From the NCBI GenBank assembly GCA_910587735.1, contig CAJUNT010000050.1, positions 1 to 12,237 of the forward strand: DNA of 12,237 nt. The letters are read 5' to 3'. The notes beneath the pieces are model-generated. The model was not told the origin of the DNA and did not search any database. It saw only the letters and a list, made by a program, of their open reading frames with translations. Below are positions 1-5,324 of this stretch, piece after piece (within the stretch, counting starts at the first letter, position 1; each line of letters starts with the position of its first letter). The DNA is from an uncultured Clostridia bacterium. Its GTDB lineage: Bacteria > Bacillota > Clostridia > Lachnospirales > Anaerotignaceae. Position numbers and translations under genes: made by a program.

Positions 1-2
1 TT

Positions 3-782
3 GGAAATATTAGAGAGCAACAGGAAAATGTAGAGAATGTTTTCAAATATGCAGGTGAGCAACTGGATAGTGAAACACAACAATACTACTTACGCGCAAG
101 ATTCTACAACCCAGTGATAGCACGCTTTACACAGGAAGATGTGTATAGAGGCGATGGGCTGAATTTATATGTGTATGTTGTCAACAATCCACTACTATGG
201 TTTGATGCTAGTGGTCATAAAAAACAATGTTCATCAGATGAATTAACTCCAGAAGAATATCAAAGAAATAAAGAAGAACTAAAGAGAATGTATCAAGATT
301 TTGTGGAGAAAAAACATGAATCTGTAGAACATGGAGTAAATAGAAATTTGATAGAGTATAGAGTAGATAATGAGGACCCTACAAAGGTAGTAGTAATAAA
401 GGAATTAGAATTTGGTAGATTTGGCAGTTTAAAACAAGAATCAGGTGATAATTTAACAGGACATCATATGCCATCTGCTGACTATATGAAGCAAAAATTT
501 AATATTTCTCGATTGGATAGTTATGCTATGCATTTAGAGCAACCTAAAATAGGCGGCGGAAGACATAGAAGAACATTTTCATATGGTAGAATAGACGCAG
601 ATATAAGAAAGCGTTATTTTAACTTGAATGCTAGAGATATGTTAGCATTTGATTTATGGGATGCCAGAAGAGTTTTAAAAGAAGATGGATTGTGGAATAG
701 TGATGCTAGAAAAGCTTTTTCAGATTATATAAAAGCATATGAAGAGGCATATCCAGAGATATTTAAAAAAGGAGGAAAATAA
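3..782 (+). CDS. Rhs polymorphic toxin, 3' part (core end plus GHH-type C-terminal toxin tip)
   Basis: The frame is open to the left window edge, so only the last 259 residues are visible. Residues 28-72 are the conserved end of the Rhs core: YYLRARFYNP, then RFTQEDVYRGDGLNLYVYV and NNP...DASGH. Everything after residue 72 is the variable tip, the part that normally acts as a toxin in a neighbouring cell. The tip has TGHHMPS (GHH at residues 153-155) and, about 33 residues on, GGGRHRRTFSYG. A paired HH and a later H resembles the GHH/LHH-type HNH-EndoVII nuclease toxins of Rhs proteins. That assignment is inferred from motif spacing, not from a search. The toxin is probably a DNase or RNase freed by self-cleavage of the core. 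A probable immunity gene starts 1 nt after the stop. A GTG at 114 could be read as a start, but the coding match runs well upstream of it. Confidence 0.9.
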   Translation, partial: GNIREQQENVENVFKYAGEQLDSETQQYYLRARFYNPVIARFTQEDVYRGDGLNLYVYVVNNPLLWFDASGHKKQCSSDELTPEEYQRNKEELKRMYQDFVEKKHESVEHGVNRNLIEYRVDNEDPTKVVVIKELEFGRFGSLKQESGDNLTGHHMPSADYMKQKFNISRLDSYAMHLEQPKIGGGRHRRTFSYGRIDADIRKRYFNLNARDMLAFDLWDARRVLKEDGLWNSDARKAFSDYIKAYEEAYPEIFKKGGK

Positions 783-783
783 T

Positions 784-1278
784 ATGTATTCGGTAGAAGA
801 ATGTTTACAAATTTTAGAAAAAATGAGATATATGTGTAATGAAGATGATGACATTGAAGTATTTGACGAGGCATTATATAGGGTAAGAAGGGAAGGTGAT
901 ATGAATGTAATTGAAAGATTATGTACTGTTATTCTAAATGATAAACTAGAAGAACCATTATCAGCTATGGACGATATTTTAGAAACTATAATATATATAT
1001 CTGAAAAATATAATCAAGTAGAGGAAGGAATTTATATCTTTTTATCTAATGGTTATAAAATTATAAAAAGTGCTCCATATTGGTTTAAAATGTTCAACAA
1101 ACTATTACTGTATACGAAACATTTACATGAATATTATGTTTCTGCAATTAAAAGACTAGATGAAAAAAACTTGGAAATATTGCTCAATATATTGGATGAT
1201 ATAGAAAAGGAAACTCCTGTGGATGATTTAAATGAAGCTGCTAAGTTAATACGAGAAAAAGTTAAATCAATAGAATAA
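784..1278 (+). CDS. Probable immunity protein to the Rhs toxin (Imm30-like)
   Basis: A 164-residue acidic, almost wholly helical protein without signal peptide or membrane segment, so cytoplasmic. The start at 784 is chosen because GGAGG sits at 773-777, inside the last codons of the Rhs gene. An in-frame upstream start would overlap the toxin gene by 44 nt and has no such site. The 1-nt gap to the toxin gene implies co-transcription and coupled translation, as expected for an immunity gene. The C-terminal half (APYWFKMFNKLLL, then EYYVSAIKRLDEKNLEILLNIL) looks like what I recall of the helical Imm30 family. The family name is a recollection; the role as cognate immunity protein rests mainly on position. 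A terminator follows 28 nt after the stop. Confidence 0.7.
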   Translation: MYSVEECLQILEKMRYMCNEDDDIEVFDEALYRVRREGDMNVIERLCTVILNDKLEEPLSAMDDILETIIYISEKYNQVEEGIYIFLSNGYKIIKSAPYWFKMFNKLLLYTKHLHEYYVSAIKRLDEKNLEILLNILDDIEKETPVDDLNEAAKLIREKVKSIE

Positions 1279-1306
1279 TAAACAGAAATAGTATAGTTAG
1301 AATGCA

Positions 1307-1337
1307 CCCTCTTTTTTAACAAAAAAGAGGGAGTTTT
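1307..1337 (+). terminator. Terminator of the Rhs toxin-immunity unit
   Basis: An 11-bp perfect stem (CCCTCTTTTTT at 1307-1317, AAAAAAGAGGG at 1321-1331) with a 3-nt loop is followed by AGTTTT. It lies 28 nt after the immunity stop. The T-run is short, so termination may be partial. Confidence 0.75.
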
Positions 1338-1341
1338 AAAA

Positions 1342-1479
1342 AACAGTAAAGGCAAAACAACATATCAGTACGACATATACAACAGAACAAGACAAGTCAC
1401 AACAGAAAATGGCGATACGATCAAATATAAATATAACCATTTAAGATTTCGCTATAAAAAGGAGATTGTATATCAATGA
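1342..1479 (+). pseudogene. Rhs YD-repeat remnant (toxin part deleted)
   Basis: The frame from 1342 to the TGA at 1477-1479 reads as a single Rhs YD-repeat: TTYQYDIYNRTRQVT, then ENGDTIKYKYN. There is no start codon or ribosome site in front, and only about nine residues follow the repeat (ending KKEIVYQ) before the stop. Those last codons contain the AAGGAG used by the next gene, and the stop overlaps its ATG. The simplest reading is a displaced Rhs tip cassette in which an internal deletion removed the core end and the toxin. The join is then directly to the extreme 3' end of the old toxin gene. It is not expected to make a functional protein. Confidence 0.7.
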
Positions 1480-1736
1480 ATTTTTTTGATGAAATAAATA
1501 AAAAATATAAAGTTTTTGAATTTGGAGAGATATCTAGTGTAAATTCTATTATGAAATTAAAAGATTTTTCACCTATTCAAATACCAGAGGAATATTTTGA
1601 AATTATTACTGAAAGAAAGGAAATAGAAATAAACATTAGAGATATAGAGTATATTGGCATTAGCATATGGAATGCAATATGTTGTATAGAAATGAATACT
1701 GAATATTATATACAAAAGTATACTTTAATGAATTAA
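1476..1736 (+). pseudogene. SUKH (SMI1/KNR4-like) immunity protein, C-terminally truncated
   Basis: 86 residues from ATG 1476, preceded by AAGGAG at 1459-1464. The sequence has the N-terminal half of a SMI1/KNR4-type immunity protein: FEFGEISS, LKDFSPIQIPEEY, then EIEINI...IWNAICCIEMNTEYYIQKY. Relatives as I remember them run to about 140-150 residues and continue after IQKY with an IGDDEGG-type core strand. Here the frame ends four residues later (LMN, stop). It therefore looks cut at 1715-1730 and joined to another gene in a different frame. The N-terminal half could still be translated, but it lacks half the fold and is probably inactive. The original partner toxin would have been the one lost from the Rhs remnant just upstream. 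Confidence 0.6.
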
Positions 1737-2104
1737 TAAAGAAATATGATTGTAATGTTACTTTTTGTGTATATGAGATATCTGATAAGTAATTAGAAAA
1801 AGACCCATTTATTATGCATGATTTTTATAAAGTGATATCAAAAGCAGAATTGCCATTTGGCATCATTTTTCCATTAGATATGGCATTAGAAGCATCAGAA
1901 AAAGAACCATTTACACATAATTGGTTTGTTTTTGGTCAATATAATTATTTTTCATTCTGGTTATGTTCTTATAGTCCTGATTCTGAAGGATTCAGTTTTA
2001 CAGCATGGGACCACGACTCTGGCAGTGAAATTGGAGAAGCAAGTGACAAATACAGTATTTCATTTTTAAAATATGAAGAAGAATGGGCAGAAAATGATAT
2101 TTAG
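1715..2104 (+). pseudogene. Second immunity-like gene, 5'-truncated with an in-frame stop
   Basis: From about 1715 the second frame reads coding-like (VYFNELIKKYDCNVTFCVYE) up to a TAA at 1790-1792. It resumes in the same frame as LEKDPF and runs to the stop at 2102-2104. The longest intact piece is 96 residues from ATG 1814, which has no ribosome site. Its second half, NWFVFGQYN...FWLCSYSPDSEGF...WDHDSG.EIGEA, is rich in aromatics and resembles the C-terminal part of SUKH/SMI1-KNR4-like immunity proteins. I read this as the 3' two thirds of a different immunity gene, joined to the preceding truncated one and then hit by a nonsense mutation. Family membership is tentative. Confidence 0.5.
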
Positions 2105-2148
2105 TAATAGAAAAAATGGACATACTATCAATATCTACTATAAAAATA

Positions 2149-2179
2149 ATCCCCTACTATGATAGCAGGGGATATTTTT
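2149..2179. terminator. Bidirectional terminator between the Rhs relics and the holin gene
   Basis: An imperfect stem has ATCCCCT at 2149-2155 pairing with AGGGGAT at 2167-2173, with an inner CTA/TAG and one A-C mismatch. TTTTT follows on the + strand and ATTATTTTT on the - strand. It fits the end of the relic immunity gene from the left and of the holin gene, whose stop is at 2179, from the right. Confidence 0.75.
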
Positions 2180-2484
2180 CATTCTTTTTTAGGAGCATGA
2201 TAGCTAAGTGCCTGATTACTATCTTTTATACCACTTGTGGTAGGGTCATTTACATAGCCTATTACTGCAATAATAACACAGCAAAGTGCAAAGGGATTTG
2301 AAAAAAGTTGTTTACATTCTTGCCAAAGTATTCCCCAGCTTGTGAGCATTTCTGGTTTAATGCCTACAGAGGCAAATATTACAGCAATTAGACCAATCCA
2401 AAAATAGGGATTTTTTGCCCTTACTTTCCAGTTGATACCACAGAAAATAAATTTATTTTGTTCTGTTACTGCATTTTTTTTCAT
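2179..2484 (-). CDS. Phage holin, Phi-LC3 family (orphan)
   Basis: 101 residues, start ATG at 2484 behind AGGAAGTG on the minus strand. The family signature is clear: INWKVRAKNPYFW near residue 17, two hydrophobic segments (about 28-42 and 64-78), then GYVNDPTTSGIKDSNQALSY. Holins of this family make membrane lesions that let a cell-wall hydrolase or other protein out of the cytoplasm. There is no endolysin, tail or integrase gene beside it, so this is a stand-alone copy rather than part of a visible lysis cassette. It sits between the Rhs relics and a YheO-like regulator transcribed divergently, and has its own promoter candidate. It could be a prophage remnant or a domesticated holin used for protein release; the sequence does not decide between them. 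Confidence 0.85.
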   Translation of the reverse strand: MKKNAVTEQNKFIFCGINWKVRAKNPYFWIGLIAVIFASVGIKPEMLTSWGILWQECKQLFSNPFALCCVIIAVIGYVNDPTTSGIKDSNQALSYHAPKKE

Positions 2485-2554
2485 AGCATCACTTCCTATT
2501 TATTATAATTTTATATATGTGCTATATGTACTATTTATTAAAATTTTTTTGATA

Positions 2555-2583
2555 ATGATATGACTTTTATATGTTTTTTACAA
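2555..2583 (-). promoter_or_regulatory. Promoter candidate for the holin gene
   Basis: Read on the minus strand: TTGTAA, 17 nt, TATCAT (4/6 and 5/6 of the vegetative consensus). The -10 box lies about 70 nt upstream of the holin start. In such AT-rich DNA a chance match is possible. Confidence 0.4.
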
Positions 2584-2600
2584 AGCTGATAGTTGCATTA

Positions 2601-2629
2601 TTGAAATTTTTATTTTTTTCATATATACT
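2601..2629 (+). promoter_or_regulatory. Promoter candidate for the YheO-like regulator
   Basis: TTGAAA at 2601-2606, 17 nt spacer, TATACT at 2624-2629: each box is 5/6 of the vegetative consensus. It implies an untranslated leader of roughly 125 nt. It lies back-to-back with the holin promoter candidate, 18 nt apart, so a single bound protein could affect both genes. A short inverted repeat TACTA/TAGTA spans 2627-2643, just after the -10 box. Confidence 0.5.
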
Positions 2630-2762
2630 ATTTTTTGTAGTAATATAGTATAAAAAGCGATGAATCGTTAGAAATATCTGTGTTTATTTTTAAAATATAA
2701 AAATACTATGAAAATTACATAAAAGTATAGAGATATCATTGATATAAAAAGGAGATTTGGCT

Positions 2763-3431
2763 ATGAAAAACCCTACTGTAATATTGACAGAAAATGACAA
2801 AATAATATTAGAATCTTATAAAAATATTGCTGATGGTTTGGGAGATTTTTTAGGCAGTGGTTGCGAAATTGTCATACACAGTTTAGAAAGTTTGGATTCT
2901 TCTATTATCAAAATTGTAAATGAAAATCATTCAGGACGTATGGTAGGTGCACCCATTACAGATGTTGCACTTTCTGTATTAACAAAGTTAGAAGAAAACA
3001 AAGAACAGAAATTTATAACATATTTTGCTAAAAACAAAAAAGGAGAGCAAATAAAATCCTCTATTTCTGCCATTTACGGGGAAAGAGATAGAATTATAGG
3101 CTTATTTTGTATCAACTTTTTTTTAAATACATCATTGTTTGAATTTGTAAATTCATTTGTCAATACAAATACACAAGAAAATGAAAATAATATTTCTGAA
3201 AATTTTGTGGATAATGCAGAAGATTTAATGATAGGTGCATTAGAAGAAGTGAAAAAAATAGTATATAATGATTTATCTATTTCTTCATCTAATAAAAATA
3301 AAGAAATCGTGTATTTACTCTATCAAAGAGGTATTTTTAATTTAAAAGATTCTGTTATTACCATATCAAATCATTTAGGGATATCTAAAAATACGGTTTA
3401 TATGCATTTAAGAAATATCAACAAACAGTGA
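2763..3431 (+). CDS. YheO-like transcriptional regulator (PAS-like sensor plus HTH)
   Basis: 222 residues. ATG 2763 is preferred over an in-frame TTG two codons earlier because GGAG at 2751-2754 is then 8 nt away. Residues about 15-125 match the YheO-like PAS domain: IADGLGDFLGSGCEIVIHSLE, then SGRMVGAPITDVAL and SSISAIYGERDRIIGLFCINF. Residues about 175-220 form the matching C-terminal helix-turn-helix (EIVYLLYQRGIF, then ISNHLGISKNTVYMHLRNI). Proteins of this build are cytoplasmic regulators; the best-known relatives control D-amino-acid or arginine use, but the ligand here cannot be read from sequence. It stands alone, ended by a terminator, with the holin gene divergent to its left. It may therefore act on itself, the holin, or distant genes. 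Confidence 0.88.
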   Translation: MKNPTVILTENDKIILESYKNIADGLGDFLGSGCEIVIHSLESLDSSIIKIVNENHSGRMVGAPITDVALSVLTKLEENKEQKFITYFAKNKKGEQIKSSISAIYGERDRIIGLFCINFFLNTSLFEFVNSFVNTNTQENENNISENFVDNAEDLMIGALEEVKKIVYNDLSISSSNKNKEIVYLLYQRGIFNLKDSVITISNHLGISKNTVYMHLRNINKQ

Positions 3432-3452
3432 TTTTATAATAAATCAAAAATA

Positions 3453-3479
3453 AAAGGGGAAAACAAAATTTTCCCCTTT
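3453..3479. terminator. Bidirectional terminator between the regulator and the 185-residue gene
   Basis: A perfect 11-bp stem (AAAGGGGAAAA at 3453-3463, TTTTCCCCTTT at 3469-3479) with a 5-nt loop. On the minus strand it is followed by TTATTTTTGATTT, on the plus strand by a weaker T-rich stretch. It serves two converging genes. Confidence 0.8.
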
Positions 3480-3499
3480 CAATCATTTTATATATCAGA

Positions 3500-4057
3500 T
3501 TATTTTACTGCTGTTTCTGCTTTTTTTTCTGATTCTTCTGTTTCTAAAGGAAGCCATTTTACAGAAATTCTATTTTGCATACCCTTAATATCTAATTCCT
3601 CATCAAATAAATCTTTATCAATGGTGATATATTTTTGATTATCTCCAAAGAATTCTACTTCAAAAGGTTGCATAACACCATCTAAAAATACAAGCATTTC
3701 TGTGCAATAAATATTTAAGTAGCCACCTTCGCTTAATATATGCTTTTCTAATTCCTGTTTAGATGGAAATGTTGCAATCACCCATTCCCCTGTTTGTCCT
3801 GTCATATCATAAAGTTGATAGCCATGGAAATAGAGTTTTTCTTCTCCAGTAGAACCTTTATCTGCATTTGCTTTACCTTTTACAAATAAAGGTTTGCCAT
3901 TTTCACCATTTTTTATAATTTCTGCACCTTTGATATAACAGTCCACAAATTTTTTTACTTCTTCTGATTTATTTGTATTTTTAATTACATTATAATCTCC
4001 ATGGTCATAACAATAGCTGCCTAATTCTTCTAAAAAAACACGTAATGTTTTTTCCAT
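3500..4057 (-). CDS. Conserved-looking hypothetical protein, 185 residues
   Basis: I do not recognise this family. The start is well supported: AGGAGG sits 10 nt upstream of ATG 4057. The protein is soluble and acidic, with no signal peptide, membrane segment or cysteine cluster. The middle is rich in aromatic and beta-prone stretches (EKLYFHGYQLYDMTGQTGEWVIATF, then MLVFLDGVMQPFEVEFFGDN), and the tail is charged (ETEESEKKAETAVK). The gene has its own strong promoter just behind yunB and a roughly 150-nt leader that folds into two elements (see 4082-4211). Expression is therefore probably controlled after initiation. It converges on the YheO-like regulator and shares its terminator. Confidence 0.75.
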   Translation of the reverse strand: MEKTLRVFLEELGSYCYDHGDYNVIKNTNKSEEVKKFVDCYIKGAEIIKNGENGKPLFVKGKANADKGSTGEEKLYFHGYQLYDMTGQTGEWVIATFPSKQELEKHILSEGGYLNIYCTEMLVFLDGVMQPFEVEFFGDNQKYITIDKDLFDEELDIKGMQNRISVKWLPLETEESEKKAETAVK

Positions 4058-4081
4058 AATTACGAAACCTCCTAATAATAT

Positions 4082-4211
4082 AAAAAATGATGAGCAGTGC
4101 GATATTGTGCTGTTGCACTTACATAAACAGTTATAACTGTTTTATGATTCGCACTGCTCGTAGGGATAAAAAATGTATACTTACAGTACAAAAAATATTG
4201 TACTGCTCGTA
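4082..4211 (-). promoter_or_regulatory. Structured 5' leader with duplicated motif, attenuator-like
   Basis: Read on the minus strand, the predicted RNA starts with TACGAGCAGT, which occurs twice (plus-strand 4202-4211 and 4153-4162). Copy 1 heads a hairpin CAGTACAA/TTGTACTG (4184-4205). Copy 2 begins an 11-bp stem GAGCAGTGCGA/TCGCACTGCTC (4149-4159 with 4092-4102). That stem encloses two inner hairpins, CATAAA(A)CAG/CTGTTTATG and GTGC-AACA-GCAC, giving a three-way junction. Its 3' arm is followed by ATCA and six T (4082-4087), like a terminator. The GAGCAGT of copy 1 can also pair with the ACTGCTC arm, so two folds compete. The pairings are visible in the sequence; the regulatory role is inferred. 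I do not match it to a known riboswitch. Confidence 0.5.
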
Positions 4212-4216
4212 ATTAC

Positions 4217-4245
4217 ATTAAATAATATTTTGATGATATTGTCAA
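4217..4245 (-). promoter_or_regulatory. Strong promoter for the 185-residue gene
   Basis: On the minus strand: TTGACA (4245-4240), 17 nt, TTTAAT (4222-4217), i.e. 6/6 and 5/6 of the vegetative consensus. It starts 15 nt after the yunB stop. The expected start point, near 4210, falls at the first TACGAGCAGT copy of the structured leader. Confidence 0.65.
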
Positions 4246-4260
4246 TAGTTATTTCAATAT

Positions 4261-4890
4261 TTAATTATTTAATGACATATATCTTTCTGGAACAGTACCA
4301 TTGATAACAGTATCAACAAGCATTATTTTTCTGCTTACAGACATGGTTTCACTTCTTAAAGGGTTTACGATTTTAATATCCATAGCAATATTTAACCATA
4401 TTTTAAAATTGGTTTGGTTTATGCCTTCTGCAGAAAAAGAAGTTTCATAGTCTACTGACGCAATACCCATAGGTTTGATATAAAAAGGTATATTTGGTCC
4501 TATATTTGAAAACACCTCTATACCAGTAATTACGCCCAATGGTATGCTGATATATTCATCTGCAATTTGTTCCATACCTTTTGTAATACCCATGCTCACA
4601 GTGGTGCAAAATGTGTTTATGAGTATGGTGTTTACAGATACAGCAGAGGTATCTGATTGCTTTTCTATAAAAAAATCGGAAGAAGTAATGTTCAATTCTT
4701 TTATGGTATTTTGTACTGCTTTATCAATAATAGTATTTGCTGTTGCTTTAGATTGTATGTGTGAAATTTCTACAACTGTTTTAAAAATTTTTGTGTCATA
4801 TAAAACAAGTATGAAAAATAATAATGAAAATACAATTAAAAATGTAAAAAGTAGTTTTATAAAAAGTGGTACTTTTTTGTTTTTTTTCAT
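4261..4890 (-). CDS. yunB: Sporulation protein YunB
   Basis: 209 residues with ATG 4890 behind CGGAG on the minus strand. Residues 8-31 form one N-terminal membrane anchor; the rest is predicted outside the cytoplasm. Family motifs run in order: ISIPLG (114-119), a GP.IP (131-135), SFSAEGINQT (151-160) and the C-terminal TVINGTVPERY (194-204). YunB is known in Bacillus subtilis as a mother-cell (SigE-dependent) gene needed for normal spore formation; its biochemical activity is unknown. The length is slightly shorter than I recall for the Bacillus protein. It stands next to a divergently transcribed class A PBP. I saw a CATATAAT box upstream resembling a SigE -10 but no acceptable -35, so I do not call a promoter. 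Confidence 0.88.
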   Translation of the reverse strand: MKKNKKVPLFIKLLFTFLIVFSLLFFILVLYDTKIFKTVVEISHIQSKATANTIIDKAVQNTIKELNITSSDFFIEKQSDTSAVSVNTILINTFCTTVSMGITKGMEQIADEYISIPLGVITGIEVFSNIGPNIPFYIKPMGIASVDYETSFSAEGINQTNFKIWLNIAMDIKIVNPLRSETMSVSRKIMLVDTVINGTVPERYMSLNN

Positions 4891-4942
4891 AATATATCAC
4901 TCCGTTAAATTATGTAATATTTTATTATATGAATGAAATCTC

Positions 4943-5086
4943 TTTTGCTGTACCATAATCATTGTGTTCGCAAAATATAAAATTTTTGTCAGGTATAAAC
5001 AGCGTCCACAAAAAGAGCATGATTTTGTTAAAACATTGAGAGTTCATATCAAATTTTATTTTAATAAGGAAAATTTCGTTTTCCTA
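4943..5086. repeat. Shortened copy of a dispersed hairpin-rich repeat
   Basis: This non-coding stretch between yunB and the PBP gene aligns by eye with 8856-9114. Shared blocks, in the same order, are TTTTGCT, ATCATTG.GTTC.CA, TTTGTCA, AACAGCGTCC.CAAA, TGTTAAAACATTG and GGAAAA.TTCGTTTTCCT. It lacks about 85 nt of the middle (the arm that would pair with AGCGTCC) and a second block holding two hairpins. The final GGAAAA/TTTTCC hairpin is kept. It appears to be a decayed copy of the same element. Confidence 0.65.
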
Positions 5087-5287
5087 ATCATCCATATACT
5101 CTTTACTCCTAACTTTAATATTATTTTTTATTTAATTATTATTTATGTATTATAGAGAAAGGTGCAACTATTACAAAAATAGTATGACAAAATGTGTTAA
5201 AATGTTACAAAAATATACAATATTAACAAATAATTTATAAAAGTAATAAATTTGTAAGAGAAAAACCTTTCTAAAATGAAGTATATC

Positions 5288-5296
5288 TGATATAAT
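5288..5296 (+). promoter_or_regulatory. Extended -10 promoter candidate for the PBP gene
   Basis: TGATATAAT at 5288-5296 is a perfect extended -10 (TG-N-TATAAT), 28 nt before the PBP start; the -35 position (TTTCTA) is poor. The AT-rich 5087-5287 stretch upstream holds no gene I can see, only two copies of TTACAAAAATA (5171-5181 and 5205-5215). Those copies might be a protein site. Confidence 0.5.
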
Positions 5297-5324
5297 CAGT
5301 TCATATAAGGGAGGTTATTGAAAT

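Noticed and set aside
1134..1355. A minus-strand frame antisense to the immunity gene
   Set aside because: Low-complexity Ser/Leu/Phe composition, crosses the terminator hairpin, no ribosome site.
2116..2301. A plus-strand frame of 61 codons between the immunity relic and the holin
   Set aside because: It runs through the terminator hairpin and antisense to the holin C-terminus, which has clear family motifs; it has no ribosome site.
4544..4936. A 130-codon plus-strand frame with hydrophobic stretches
   Set aside because: Antisense to yunB; the hydrophobicity mirrors the opposite strand's codons and no start signal is present.
4920..4960. SigE-type promoter upstream of yunB (CATATAAT on the minus strand)
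   Set aside because: The -10-like box is good, but nothing at the right distance resembles a SigE -35, so the match is too weak in AT-rich DNA.
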